Assembly (NCBI RefSeq): GCF_000346465.2
Contig: NC_034011.1
Coordinates: 25,975,941 to 26,039,940 of the forward strand
From: Prunus persica
Lineage: Eukaryota > Streptophyta > Magnoliopsida > Rosales > Rosaceae
Length of the DNA stretch: 64,000 nucleotides
Direction: 5' to 3'
This document shows positions 12,301-25,534 of the stretch, piece after piece. The notes beneath the pieces are model-generated. The model was not told the DNA's origin and made no database searches. It was given only the letters and a program-made list of their open reading frames with translations. A program made the translations under genes and the position numbers. Positions within the stretch are counted from its first letter, which is position 1. The number at the start of each line of letters is the position of its first letter.

Positions 12301-15300
12301 TTCTCTGGTTTGAATACGCTTTTTTCGCTTCCCTTTGTCATCAAGGATATGAAAGCGAAGTCGACCATCTTTATCAGCGTTTATGTCATTTAGAAGCTTC
12401 TTCTCATTACGTCTGAGCTGTATCCCTACATACACCAGTAGATAGATACATAATTCCTTCATTCGACTTTTCTAAACAACAGTGAAATGGCAGGAAGTAC
12501 TTAAATATACATTACATGCAATTTCCTCAGAACGGCATATAACATGAAGAGCATCTTCCAAACTGCAGTTTACAGGTGTCTGCATAATGTGTTTCATTGT
12601 ATCAAATTTCAGGTAGTATTTCGTCATCAGCCTCCCAGGTTCTAACGGACGAAAAAGGAATGTTAGAAATTAGTAATATTTTGGTCAAGCGTGAATTCTG
12701 AAAGGTACTGTGTTATGGGTTCATGGTATTGATACCTAGTGGTTTCAAGAGAAAACCATCTTTATCCGTCCAGATCATCTGATGGTGGGACAACTCATTA
12801 ACTTTCTTTACACAGACGTCTGATGGAAAACAACATTGATAATCAAATGAGAGATAGAGATACAAGGGCGAGGAAATTCCTTGATAATTCTGTAAGTACA
12901 CAGTTTCAGTACCTTGCATATGCTTTTCTATGTGGTCTTTAGAAATCACTTTTCTAACTGCATAGTGCCCAGGGTTCTGATAATGCATTAAACAATCTGA
13001 AGTTAGTTATATGGGAAAGAAATATATGAAAGAAATCCATTTAAATGGGTGCCGTGATTATTACGTGCCTTCTTCATTCTCACATACAAGAAAGAGCACT
13101 TCATCCATTCAATTGCGCTTGGAATATTAGAGACAGTCAGTTGAACTATCTCTGCGGTTAAATGCTCCGTCAAACATGAAAGCAATCTAATAAAAGGAGA
13201 CAAAACAACTTCATCAAAAGACATGCAATAACTTTTTCAATACACCCTCAAAAAGCCCAGAGCACCAAATTCATTCTGTGATAAAATTATAACACATACT
13301 GCGATTCCACCATCTCACATCCATTCAAGAGATTCTCGTATAAGTGAACCTGAGATCAAGTAAGAAGACAATTACGTATTCCTAAAGGAAAAGAACTTCA
13401 GAGACCAAACAGGACTTGTTCAATTTCTAAAACAATGAAGAGACTAGATGAAAAATGCACACAGCAGTGAAAATGAAGGAAGAAAGACATTAAACTACCG
13501 TATCTCTTCTTGTCATGATTATAACCATTCCTGTATCATCAAATGGTGGCCGACCTGCCCTCCCACACATCTGCAGGATGATACAACTGACATAATGTGA
13601 AACTAAAATTACATTTAATAGGACAAGGTTTTCTTTTTATTTTCTTCTAGCGTCATTTCTTTCAAATAGAACCTTGATTATTTAAATGAGATAACATATC
13701 ATATCCCAATCATACCTAATTGGAAACATTCCTTCTTAAAAAGTATCTGAATTAACAAACCTGTTGTATTGTAGATCTGTCATATTCCATGTAAAGACCT
13801 TTTTCTTTGTTGCTGGGCAAAATGCACATGTTAATTAATAAACACAGAAGATGTCCTCTCAAGTTTCATTATAATGATTTCAAGAAATGGAAGTTCAAAC
13901 ATACAAGTGTTGTGTTGATTTTATGACTACTGTATGTGCCGGTAGGTTGATTCCATGAGCAAGAGTATTTGTTGTGCACAAAATTTGAATATCACCCTTA
14001 AGAAAAAGACTTTCGACGAGATTACGATCCTTCATGGAAAGGCCACCATTGTGATAACCAACTGCAAACAAACAATTTATTTGTTAACAACTCAGTGTGG
14101 GACTTCCAATAAATTAAAGTTTACCGTGAGCTGAACAGCAAACAAGTAGCTCTTATACCACCATAAGGAATATAAGATTGCATTTGTTTGTCACTGCATG
14201 ATAATGAAGCTTCCCTTAGCCTCTCTTGCTGTTCTCTGTTTTTAATGAACGGATTTGAATGGCCAAAGGCCATGACTGTCTGAGAGAGTCTATGTGCTGC
14301 TTCTTGTGCACCTTTTCTAGTAGAACAGAAAACCAGAGCAGATTTCCCTCTCGAATATTGCATGAGGATATCTGTGAATCAGTTGTAAGTACATAAGTTA
14401 TTCATGATTTTAGCGTTGAAGTTTCACAAGAAAAACAGATACAGATATAAAGGAGGGGCGTCTATCGAAATGTCATCTTTACCAAAAATGTAGTTTTGAA
14501 GGCGCTGGAAAAGGGAACAATACAAACCATCAGAAGAGTGAATATTGGGTCTATTTTTCAAGTACCTATTTTCCTAGTAAATGTATTTCTTGGAAAATAG
14601 GAGCATATGGTTTAATATTATCAAGAACGTAGTCTAAACAATTACCTTTTCAAAAAGAAAATCATTTTTTGCTGGAGTGTAGCCTGCAAAAGAGGTAGTT
14701 TTGAATATGAAATAATAAATGGGAAGCAAATATGATTAAAGAAAGACCATGCTTCTGCAAATTCATAAAGGTATACCAAAAACTTTTGTTGTCAACACAA
14801 AGTGATTAGTTACAAGCATTTGTCTTCCTCCAATAAAGGATATATCAGGAAGTTTTTCCTCTTAAAAAATACTTAACAAAAAGAACCGAGTATGTACAGC
14901 GAGTTCTGATCAAAAGGACTAGGAAAGTTAAGCACTTGGTAAGAAACATAAATTGTGAATGGAGAATCATGACATATATGCATACCGAAAACTTTTGTAG
15001 TCAACTTTACAGGCCTCATCTCTTCTCCAAACCTGTAGGGACAGCAGAAATAGTAAAAAATAACTGGATGCTCGTATTAATGAAGATAAAAGGATAACCT
15101 AATGCAATAGCATAAAAGGTCGAGATACCTTTTAACTCCTCGGACAGGAACCTTGAGCCATTCCGCTGCAATGGTTTACACACAATTTATAATTGTTCAA
15201 TCATTTATTACTTGTAATCTTTAAGAAATGGTAAATGCAATAAACTCCAGTCATGCTCTTTCTTTTGACTATCAAAATTACCATTGAATGCAAATCTTAC

Positions 15301-17126
15301 CAAGGTCCTCAATATTTGGAATGGTAGCAGAGACAGCTAGAAAACGAACATGAGCCAGAGAGCTTGATTTCAGTTCAGGGTTCTGAGCAAGCATTTTTAT
15401 TCTACTAACTATTGCCTCCAAAACCGCTCCACGAGGATCATTCAACAGATGAACTTCATCAATAAGTAGAAGTGCTATATCGCTGAAAAAGCTCAGTCCA
15501 CCATCCTTTGCACGATACCGGGTTACTGCATCAAATTTCTATTTAGAAAAAGAATTAGTGACGCTATTATTGTATAGTTTTAAAAGAATGGTAGAACTGA
15601 GAATGAAGCATTTTTTTATAGAAATTATATATGTTGAAATACGTTGAAGCATAAATGTATGTGCGTATGAAAGTTGATAGAAGTCAAGGAGGAATTGGAA
15701 TTAAATTGAGGTGATTATAAAGGAGAGACCAGGAGAGAATGCAGGTTGACACGGGCTAGAAAAGGCAGGAACCTGAAGGGATTGCGTTGTTGACCCAGCA
15801 TAGGCAGCTTCGTTGAATTTATTGTATAAGTTACAAATTTGTTTTGAGACCGCACTTGAATCTTTTTTCGTTACCGTGATTGGGTTATGTACTTACAGAG
15901 GTACTTTAAGTTTTTAGTTTGTATATTTGTGTAGCATACATCTTCATACTCACCTCAGGAGTGGTTAAAATAATGTCTGCTTCCTGTATATTCCTGGTGT
16001 TGTAAAATTCGTTATCTCCAGTGAGCTCCAAGCAATTTATCCCCCAAGACCCGAACTTCTGATTCCAATCGCGAACCTTCTCCTGGACTAAAGCCTTTGA
16101 TGGGGCTATATAGATCTTCATTCCACACAGAACAAATAATTAATTGCGGGATAGTGAGGCAAGACACAAACTTTAATCCAACAAAAAAAAAAAGACTACA
16201 CCAACTTCTAGCCTAGAATAGTGCACCATGTGCAACAATGCAAGTGCGTGGAATTTCCTATAACAAAAAAGGAAAAAAGAAAACTGAGCTGTAACCAGAG
16301 CCTAAATCAGAATGAGAATACATCATATGGAGAAAAACTGAGAAGACGAAATTAATCATCAAAGCAAATATAAAAGAAGATCTTTGAAAGCATTTGTGGT
16401 TCTTTTAAAAGCACAAATCTAGAAATTAAGGCTCCCACGCATATATTGTAGCACTGCCTAAATGCTTACTACCCTTTTGGTTGAAGACATACAAAACTTA
16501 CTGTTTTGAGAGTTCCATTTGTATGAACGAGCCTACCATCCTCAGAGAGGAATCGTGAAAGGAGCCTCAAAATGCAAAGCTCAAAGATGACTGTTTTACC
16601 ACTTCCAGTTGGCGCTGACACAACCATGTTTGCATCTGAGTGGAAACAAACAGGAAAGCATTCACTCTGCAGAGAATTGAAGTACCTGCATACACAGTAA
16701 AGGAATACATATTAAGCACATCTTAATGCACATGTGGATAGTACAGAGATCATCACACCATCCAGATGAACCATTTGTTACATTATTATCTCGAAGTCAT
16801 TATGCATCTCCAATGTTAGAAATATGCAGCATTTGCAAGCATGTAAAAGGAATTTTGTCACAATGGCTGAACTAGTGGTTGTGCCTTCATCTTACGGATA
16901 TGTAATACAAGCTACAGAAATATGCTCATTTGTATTTGAAAAGAGCAAAAGGAAAAAGAAAAAAAATACAGAAACAAACTGGTTCCAGTACTCAAGCTTT
17001 CAGAACAGCCATCCAACAAAACCCCTTTTAATAGAATTTGAGTTGACAGGGATATTACCTAAAATTAAAAGATGAACGAAAAGGAGCAGGCAAATCTTCC
17101 AAAGACTTAAGTGTATATGAATCCAT
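9393..17126 (-). CDS. MER3: Meiotic DNA helicase MER3/HFM1 (ROCK-N-ROLLERS)
   Basis: A many-exon gene for an ATP-dependent 3'-5' DNA helicase of the Ski2-like MER3/HFM1 family, which stabilises recombination intermediates in the interference-sensitive (class I) crossover pathway of meiosis. Starting exons are 17126-17059 (MDSYTLKSLEDLPAPF), 16685-16502 with Walker A (SAPTGSGKT), and 16115-15954. Next comes an exon with the DEVH box (LLLIDEVHLLNDP) and motif III (AVSATIP) at about 15540-15300. Later exons carry GRGK-type RecA2 segments, motif VI (MCGRAGRP, about 13550-13566), a winged-helix and Sec63 region, and a helix-hairpin-helix (LKQLPGIGMVTAKALHSMG, about 11960 and 11840). The C-terminal tail (10800-9393) is poorly conserved and contains a repeated motif described separately. 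The ATG at 17126 is the first in a frame that splices into Walker A. All helicase motifs I saw are intact. Exon ends in the tail are less certain. Confidence 0.93.
10013..10036. repeat. (GT)n microsatellite in a MER3 intron
   Basis: About 12 GT units. On the coding (minus) strand it is a (CA)n tract beginning only a few bases after the probable splice donor of the exon ending in DERG. Confidence 0.9.
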
Positions 17127-17149
17127 GTTGAACTCGTTTCCTGAAAGGC

Positions 17150-17900
17150 TGAAAGAAGCAAAAAAAAATATATATATATATCATCAGATTAAGATCCACA
17201 TAATAGATTGCATTTGTAAGACTTATATCTATTTGCTTATCAGAAGCGTGATAGATTATTGATAAATTTCATTTCCTCGCATATCCAGATCCAGTGGAAT
17301 TTCATGCTAAAATTCACAGGAGGAAAAGAAAAACAGAGCAAATGATACACGTCGCTTAAAAGAATCAAATTAAAAGGATATTGACTAACCAAATTATAAG
17401 TCTCAAATTTGCAGGAAGTTGCTTGTAAGATCATAAATCCAACAAGTTACAGAGATCAATTATCAAACAGCACATAAACATGCTAAATCTCTTCATATTC
17501 CTATTCAAATATTCGGAATCGAGGTAAATCAAAATCACCGATAGAATCAGTTCTCAAAGTCTGAAACCAGGAATTTCAGAAATCTTCCAAATAGTTAAGT
17601 TCTTGATTTGATCGAACTTGATATTTAAATTTCATGAAACTGCAAATTTACGACATGAGTTCGATATCTTAACAATCTCTGTCTTTGTGCGCGTTCAATA
17701 TCAACAATGCAGTCCATTAAATTGAAGTAATACTGACCTGGTCCTCGATTCAGAAACACGGTCAGTTTAATCGAAATGCGAAAACCGAGAAAGAGGTAAA
17801 GATAGATCTTGGGGAAGAGGAAGAAGCTTCGGCTCTCGCGATAGAGAGAGGTCTCAGTTTGCAGGTGAAGGAAAACGAGGACTGTGATGAAATTGAAGGT
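17150..17900 (-). other. MER3 5'-UTR exon and leader intron
   Basis: On the minus strand the donor GACCAG|GTCAG near 17738 and the acceptor TTCTTTCAG near 17150 bracket a leader intron; the exon upstream (about 17738-17890) would be non-coding. The intron holds an (AT)n run at about 17168-17180. Confidence 0.5.
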
Positions 17901-17925
17901 TACTTTATAATCAGAGAGTTGGCTC

Positions 17926-17939
17926 TTTTGGCGGGAGAA
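17926..17939 (-). promoter_or_regulatory. E2F-type site near the MER3 promoter
   Basis: TTTTGGCGGGAGAA matches the E2F/DP consensus (TTTSSCGS). It lies about 800 bp upstream of the MER3 start codon and only tens of bases beyond the likely first exon. E2F control would fit an S-phase/meiotic gene; this is inferred from the motif alone. Confidence 0.45.
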
Positions 17940-17949
17940 GGGTCCGGAA

Positions 17950-18895
17950 CGCAGTGATGCAATGCGTGAACGTTTTTGCGATGGAGCAAAGATCCAACAC
18001 GCGGGACCACTGAATAAGATTCTTTCATCTTTGTTTGATAAATTTTTAAAAATTTACAAGACAATTCAAATTTGAGAGGTGAAATACTCGTAAATGTAAG
18101 TTGGTTGAATTTTTACAATACTTCATAATCAAGTTTTGAGATTTTGAGTCTTTAAAAGTTTTTAGCTCTAGTTATAAAATACTTTATTCTTTACATGTAA
18201 GAGAGTAAATATCCTCATAACCACTCCAATCTCACCCTGAAAAGTTCATACAATAAACTTTTGCTTGAAAGTTAATTCCAAACTCCAAACATTGTAATTT
18301 AACAAGTGGATTTGTACACCAATTAGTTCTTATAATAGTTGTATTTCTTTTACTAATGTTTGAAGACGTTTGGATGGGGTGCGGTAAGGCGGCGATATAA
18401 GTGGATAGTGGTGGTGGAGTAGGGTAATGGTAACGGTGGAGATATCATATTTCATTTTTGGCGGTCGAATATCAATGTTAGAGCACATTTGGTTCATAGT
18501 GGTGGGGACATCGGAAAATTAAGGCTTGCATTAATTGCATTCATGACCATCTTGTCTCATTCACAATTTAGAATTAGAATTATAACATAGCATTAACTGC
18601 ATTATTTAGTTTATATTTCTAACACAAGTATAATTGAAAAATTAAATAAAGTTTATTTTACATTCCTACTGAAAAATAAAGTAGTATTTCATGGTTACTT
18701 TGTATTTAATGCTCTATCTCCCCCTCCTTAGGGAATGACCAAAAAAAAACATGGGAAATGATTTATCATCAAATTCTTTAGTGGAACCAAAAGGGTTAGG
18801 GTATGAGCGGGGGTGTTGGTCGCCTCTCCAATTGAATCAGCTTAGACATGGGCATCCACATGTCACAATCGCATAACTCCATTATTATCAACTAC
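17950..18895. other. Intergenic DNA, no gene seen
   Basis: AT-rich sequence with no supported open frame. It carries one GGTGG-rich stretch (18379-18440). Confidence 0.5.
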
Positions 18896-18900
18896 ATTGA

Positions 18901-19364
18901 TGGCATATTTACTAACTTGTAATTGAATTAGAAGGAATTGAATTGATGAGGAGTTGGATTGAGAAGAATTAGATTTCGGATTCCTATTGAAGTTGTTTAC
19001 TAAATCATATGGATTGAGGAGAGTTAGATTCCGGATTCCTATTGAAGTTATTTCCTAAATCATACGGAATTAGGGTAAGAGTGGTCCTAATTACTAAAAT
19101 GTCCTCGTTGTTGGGTTAAAGTAATTGGCAAATTTGAAAATTTGAAAATTGTATGAGAATATAATGGGTAAAAAAGATGAATTCTTGATAGGTTAGTTCT
19201 TCAGGAATTAGAATACTCTCTAAAATCAGGAATTCAATTCCTAATTTTGTATAAGCCCCACTTACTTTTTAATTTCTTCTTAATGTGAAGTAAACGCAGG
19301 AATCCTCCATAGATTAAATTCAATTCATAATTAGAATTTCAATTCCTGATTAATAAACACACCA
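18901..19364. repeat. MITE-like element with imperfect terminal inverted repeats
   Basis: The left end TGGCATATTTACTAACTTG is an imperfect inverted match to the right end (TGGTGTGTTTATTAATCAGG read on the minus strand), extending about 40 bp into AATTGAATT-rich sequence. There is no coding capacity. Inside, a segment of about 55 bp is tandemly duplicated (18957-19011 and 19012-19070). The flanks 18840-18900 and 19370-19450 resemble each other, so the exact insertion boundaries are unclear. Confidence 0.5.
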
Positions 19365-20099
19365 TAATTAGCTTATACATGGCCATCCGCATGTCACACA
19401 CATAACTCCATTGTTATTTATTTATTTATTTTATCACTACATTGATTGGATACATGTCACAATGAAAATCGGATTAATATTGTGGATTTGTGATTCACTT
19501 ATATCAATAACTAAAGGGAAAATTCAAGAGAGCACCAAAAGGCTAGAGAAATGAGTCAAAAATTCCAAGATGAAAGATAAAACTCGCGAAGAATGGCAAA
19601 ATAAATTAAAAACGCAAGGAAACTGCGCAGAAGTTTTTTTCATTTGAAAATTTTGTTGCCCTATTATTTTTATTTGGAATGCATTATGGGCTGTGGAAAT
19701 TAATTGCCACAGTAAAACAAAGTACTTGGCTAGTCTGCTAGCCAGCTAGGCATTTCTACATTTGGATGCCTGCAGGTCCAGCTGGCAATTTTTCATTTGA
19801 AATTTGTTTGGCTGATTTTGGTGGGTTATGTTAGGGAGATTACGTTTTATATACAATCTTTCTAATAGAGATAAAACTCATCAATATAATGGGTCTCGTA
19901 TTTATTAAAGAAATAGAACATAAAGTGATATAAAATGTAATCTCACTAACACTTTTCATTTGAACTGTTAGATTGGACTACATAGTGGCTGTGTGGTTCG
20001 TGGAAATTGCAACAATATTTGGTGTTTTGGGACATACAAGAACAAAGGTTTTTCACGTTCTAGATTAATAGATTTCTTGAAAACTATTTAATTTTGTTT

Positions 20100-20750
20100 T
20101 TGTTGTGCGGAAGCATCAACCAACTGTGAGTGAAAAATAAACAACTACTGGCAGGAGGAAAAAAAATTGAATAATTGAACAGAAAATTACAACAAGAAGA
20201 ACACCAAGATTTATACTGGTTCGGCAATTGCCTACATCCAGTTTGGAGACGACGGAGTAATCCACTATAATCAATGGGGATATACAATAGTGTTTACCAC
20301 TCAATTTCCCAAAGACCCAAATACACCCAACCTCCTTCACTCACAAAGGAAGAGAAAACAATGATACAAAGCAAAGAACAACTAGAGAGAATTTGTTTCT
20401 CTCTTTGGCAAAATGCCTTTCTTGCTATTTTCCTCTTCTACTCAACACTTGGTTGGGTTCTCCAAATGAAACCATTTGCTTCCAATTTATAGCCAAAGGA
20501 AGTGGCTTCTCAAAGAAGCCAAAGGTTAGGCAAGTCAACAATAGCCTACCACCATTTGTGAAAGCTAATTAATGCATTCCCATTGCAACTTGTCAATAGC
20601 CATCACTTTTGACTATTGTAAAAGCCAATTAATGCATTCACATTGCAACTTGTCAATTTGCCATCACTTTTGACTATTGTAAAAGCCAATTAATCATCAC
20701 TTTTGACTATTGGTTTGAGGCAATAATCAACAGTTTTGTTAGAAAAAACA
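20100..20750. mobile_element. LTR-like fragment (possible solo LTR)
   Basis: The stretch contains ACTGGTTCGGCAATTGCCTA (20215-20234), a phrase typical of certain plant LTRs, followed by pyrimidine-rich and A-rich tracts but no retrotransposon coding region or second copy. A 60-bp tandem repeat sits near its right end. The ends are estimates. Confidence 0.4.
20559..20711. repeat. Tandem repeat, about 60 bp x 2.5
   Basis: Units begin GTRAAAGCYAATTAATGCAT and end CATCACTTTTGACTATT: 20559-20617, 20618-20678 and a third with an internal deletion, 20679-20711. Confidence 0.85.
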
Positions 20751-20812
20751 GTTTAATTTACCAACCTCACAATAGTTAATTCAAGAAAAATAATTTAAAG
20801 TTTATGATTTAA

Positions 20813-21032
20813 AAGATGAAAAAGCTAAACCACAAGGTGTGGTGTAGTTGACAAACTACCACCTTCAGCTGGCGGACTATCTAGTGCCTTAATGGCAAGG
20901 GTTCGGATCCAGTTAGAAGTACTTTGTAGTAATGGGCAAGTTGAACCCCAAATGAAGATTAATCCCACATTTTCAGGTGTAAGGACACCTCGTGGTAAAA
21001 TTTTTTTAAGAGAAAGAAGATGAAAAAGCTAA
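20813..21032 (+). repeat. tRNA-derived SINE with 16-bp target-site duplication
   Basis: The body (20829-21016) has box A TGGTGTAGTTGA (20840-20851) and box B GGTTCGGATCC (20900-20910) and ends in a T-rich/A-rich tail. The perfect 16-bp direct repeat AAGATGAAAAAGCTAA flanks it at 20813-20828 and 21017-21032. The perfect duplication argues for a fairly recent insertion. Confidence 0.85.
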
Positions 21033-21222
21033 CTACTAATCTAGAACGTACCTAACTTTCTATTAGTTCATTTGAAATATTTTTGGATGGTTTTGCATTT
21101 CTGTACCTAAGAGTAAATTTGGAATGTGGAAATTTGTTTGTTATAACTTTTAAATTTTTTTGTCTAATTTTTTATTCTAAATAATACAAGAGATGGCGAA
21201 TGTACAGAAGGAAACTTATCTA

Positions 21223-21413
21223 TCGCATTGAGCCATTTTGTTTTTGTTTTTATTTTTTATTTTATTGTTAGGATTTTTGCTATTGAGATGGACTATAACA
21301 TACTAAAATCACATACACTATACATATGCTAGAACTCGAACATATGACCTTTCCTGGAGGAGCAATTGCTTTAAAACACTACACTAGTAGTGAGTCATTC
21401 GCATTGAGCCATT
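21223..21413 (-). repeat. SINE with 15-bp target-site duplication
   Basis: Perfect 15-bp direct repeats TCGCATTGAGCCATT at 21223-21237 and 21399-21413 enclose 161 bp. Read on the minus strand it has a box A-like start (TAGTGTAGTG), a box B-like GTTCGAGTTCT and an A-rich 3' tail next to position 21238. Confidence 0.75.
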
Positions 21414-23029
21414 CTTAGTTTAAAACATCGAGAGTCTTATCTTTTAACTCTTTTACTTTATTTAGTAATGATGCACACAAACTTTTCTTTCAACTCTCTC
21501 ACATAGAATTGGCCCTACATGGTTTAATGATTCTATAGGCACCACATGATTCAATAATTTCATGTGAGAGAGTTGAGATAATCTCAAGTCTCTAACATAG
21601 AACGAAGTTTGTATGATTCAATAATTTAGTATACATTCGAGATAAGATTTTTGAAAAAGTTGGTGTGTTTAATATTATTTTTTTAAGAATTGAAGAGTTG
21701 ATGCCATATATATTCTACTCACACATAAATCTATGTATTGAATATAAAGTATTAATATATAATAAAAGTTAATAAAAAATATTTGAACATAGATTTATAT
21801 ATGAGTAGAATGCAAGTGACATAAATTGAATGAAGAAGACAAGGAGTGAAGAAGGAATACTCGTGTGTATTTAATAGTATTTTCATAAGTGTAATTTTTC
21901 CTTAATACAAAACCCAAATAGAAGTTGTTAGCTTCATTTGCCAACAAATAAAAACTTGTTAAATCTTTGGTGGTGGTGGTGGTGTTGTTGTTTGATTATT
22001 TAATCCTTATACTTACTTCGCAAGGAAGGCAAGAACAGCAACTTTAGTATGTAGTCGCTATATTAATTAATTAAAACAAAATAGTGCTTGGCCGGGATAG
22101 CACACCTTTCATGCAAGTATTTATCCTTGGAGCATTTGGGTATTGAGACAAACTCCACTTTCTATGCTCTTGCCCTGCAGCTGCAGTTCCTTGATCATCA
22201 CTGACAGTGACACCATCAAAAAAATGACCTCTCATCCTTCCATTTCAACCCTTCTCCCACTCAATCCCTCATTTCATCTCTGAAATGGAACCTTCCTTTT
22301 GAGCTACTGGGGCCTTCACATCTCCTTGGTTTAGCTGCCTTGCTCTGTTCAAGTGCTGGGTTTTCTTTGGAAGCTTGATGTATTCGCTCTTTCCAGGTTT
22401 GGTTACTGCCCTGCTGGATCTGTGAGCTATATTTTACTGTTTCTTTGTTGGGGAATTTTTTTTTCCCTGGTTGTTTTCTGCTCTTTCCTATTTGTTTTGT
22501 TTTTTTTGTGTTGGTTTTAATCTATTGCATTTCAGTAACTCCCTTTCATCTTCATCTTCATGCATGCCTTTTCTTTTCTATCTAGAGCTGGGTTGTGATT
22601 CTCTTTGAGTGTACCTCACTACCTCTGTGCGCTTCTGATTTATGGGTTTAGGCTTTAGCAATGGAGCTTACAGAATTTATCTTGCTTGCTTATCTGGGTT
22701 TTGGGATTGTTAAAAATAGGCGCCTAAGACACCCCATCAGTCAATTTTGCAGACCAGCCCTCTTTCCGCATCGTCTACTCTCTGACAAACATACAAATTT
22801 CACCACCTTCTATTGCATGTAGTATCACGTTGGCACTAGCATTTTCGTGGCTGCTCTCACTGCCGTGCTCCTTCTTTGCACCATTTGTTTGTGCCCTTTT
22901 GGTTTGACTGTACAGTCTTAGTTACAACTATTTTGGTTGTTGTCATTTTTTAGTAGTTTTCTTTTATTCTAATTGCTGACCTTCTCTATTGAGTCCTTGA
23001 TTTCACCTCTATTATGTTTTGGTTTGCAG
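21414..23029. other. Intergenic DNA and MORC 5' leader
   Basis: No supported coding region. The C/T-rich stretch from about 22140 to 22560 probably includes the first non-coding exon of the MORC gene, because the start codon directly follows a splice acceptor (GGTTTGCAG, ending at 23029). A leader intron is therefore implied, but its donor is not certain. Confidence 0.4.
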
Positions 23030-25458
23030 ATGACAATGAGCAATTCAAACATCATAGATTTATGCAGTGATGATGAAATGGGTCGGTCAAATATTAAAAA
23101 ATGTAGAAGGGAGATTGAACCTGGTTTTGATTCTGCATCTGCACCCTCAGTATGTCCAACACCAATTTCTCGGCAATTTTGGAAAGCTGGATACTACGAA
23201 ATAGAGCAGGGACAGAGGTGCAAAGCCGCAAACCAATGTAAGTATTTTCACTGCTTGTAATGTATCGATTACGCTATGTGTTTTGATTCCTTACTGTGAT
23301 TTAAATGTCTTGCGTCACACTACCTTATTCCGATTGCGACCCTTGCTTGAATGGACATGCCTACTTGTTTAAGAAGTCCAAATTCCTTTTGGCGTTTGTA
23401 TCAATTAACCACAATTGGGGTTTTAAAGCTGCTCGACCGGACTATGAAGATATGAAAAGTGGTAAATTCATTGATGTATCAAATTTCAGTATTGCCTCCT
23501 CTTGAATGGTGTGATGTTGACTTGTTGAAAACATGCCGCCCTGCATGAAATGGGCTAGAAACTGATTACAATAGAAAAAGTGCAGAACCGGTGTCTGAAA
23601 GATAGAGTTGGTTGCATGTCTACATGAAAGTTCCTGTTATGAGTTCCTACTTTTCTGATTTTCATTAGACCGTTCTCTGTCATCTTTTGGTTTACAGATG
23701 GAAAAAACCATATGCGCATACACCCTATGTTCCTTCACTCAAATGCCACTTCACATAAGTGGGCTTTTGGAGGTATGCTCAAGTTTGGTCCCATTGGTTC
23801 CCCTTTTCTTCTTTCTGCATCTTGTTCCCTTTGCGCTCTTTCTGATAAGTTGTTTGCAGCCATGGCAGAGTTGCTTGACAATGCAGTTGATGAGGTAATT
23901 TCCAAAACTCCCTTACCTTTATCATTCTGATTCCTCTGGTTTTTCCCTTGAAAAATGCTAATTTCCAAAAAGCCCTTAAGCAGAATACCATCATTGAGAT
24001 AGAAATGGACCGTTACTAGAAATCCAACAACATTGTGCCGAAGTTCATTTTTGCCTTGGAAATGTTACCCCAAAAAATAAAAAAAATTTGTTTCCTGATG
24101 TGGACAAAATATGTTTTCTGTCTGTGGTATCAACTCTAGATATTAAATTACTGTTATAAATCTGAGAAATAGGAAAAGCTTGGAATCATAGATAGTAAGG
24201 TTTTAGATTTGTTTGGTTTTAAGTCTTTCTAAGACTTTAGAAATAGTGTTGTTCTTAAGGCTTAAGTGATATTTAGGAGACAAAATTTCATCAGCTCCAG
24301 GAGATGTGGAAGGGGAGACAAATTTTAGATGTTTCGTGTTGCCATTGAGGTGATGAGGAGTTTAGGTAGAACAAAAGCTGGGATTGTTTTTAAAGATTGA
24401 AAAGACAAACCTACAACTACCATTCAAAATAAGGTTGATTTTGAGACAAACCTGGGTGGGAGTCAAATGTGACTGATGGAGACTCAAGTCTAGGCCCTTG
24501 GAATGGAAAGTCATTTCACTAGGCATTAGTTCCTTTTCATCTCATCTATATTCTGGGTGTGGGAATACACGGAATAAATTGATTGGGGAATCACCCTTTT
24601 GGTCATTCATTCATTCTCGTCTTTCTAGGCTATCTTCCATTCATAATGTATCAATTTCTAGTATGCTTGTCTCTTCTTCTTTTTCAATAGGTTGGAATTT
24701 GAATTTCAGTTGAATTTTAAGCATTTGTCTTGTTTACCTCTGTTGCGCTCAGATAAAATTATGCTATATATTATTGCTTATAAAAAATCTATAACAAAAG
24801 ATTCTTTGGTGTTGTCTCTCTCTGAGCATGCTTATTTATCGTACCTTTGAGTCTGTCTAACTTGTTTGTGTGGACTAGGTACAAAACGGAGCTACTTTTG
24901 TTAGCATAGACAAGATCTCTACCCCACAGTATGGGACTCCAGCTTTGCTAATTCGAGGTTGGCCTACCAATCTTTTTACCTTTTTTCTGGTAACATCTGG
25001 ACCAGGATAACATCTCATATGAACTTTTGGCTTCTGAAACATGATAATCGACAACAAAAAGATGATGGCGGCGGAATGGACCCTGACGCTATAAGGCGCT
25101 GTATGAGCTTTGGGTTTTCAGATAAGAAATCAAAGTTTACCATTGGACAATGTATATATTGTACTTTGGTCATTGAATCTTGTGCATGATTTGTTTTCTT
25201 CTTATATTAATTAGGATCCTTTTGGCCTTTCAGATGGAAATGGATTCAAGACAAGCTCTATGAGACTTGGAGCAGATGTTATTGTCTTCAGTCGCCACTT
25301 GAAATCAAGGTCTGGCCCAGACATATATTTCACATATTCTTTTGTGGTATGTTTCCTTNNNNNNNNNNNNNNNNNNNNNNNNNNNNNNNNNNNNNNNNNN
25401 NNNNNNNNNNNNNNNNNNNNNNNNNNNNNNNNNNNNNNNNNNNNNNNNNNNNNNNNNN

Positions 25459-25534
<76 letters not shown>

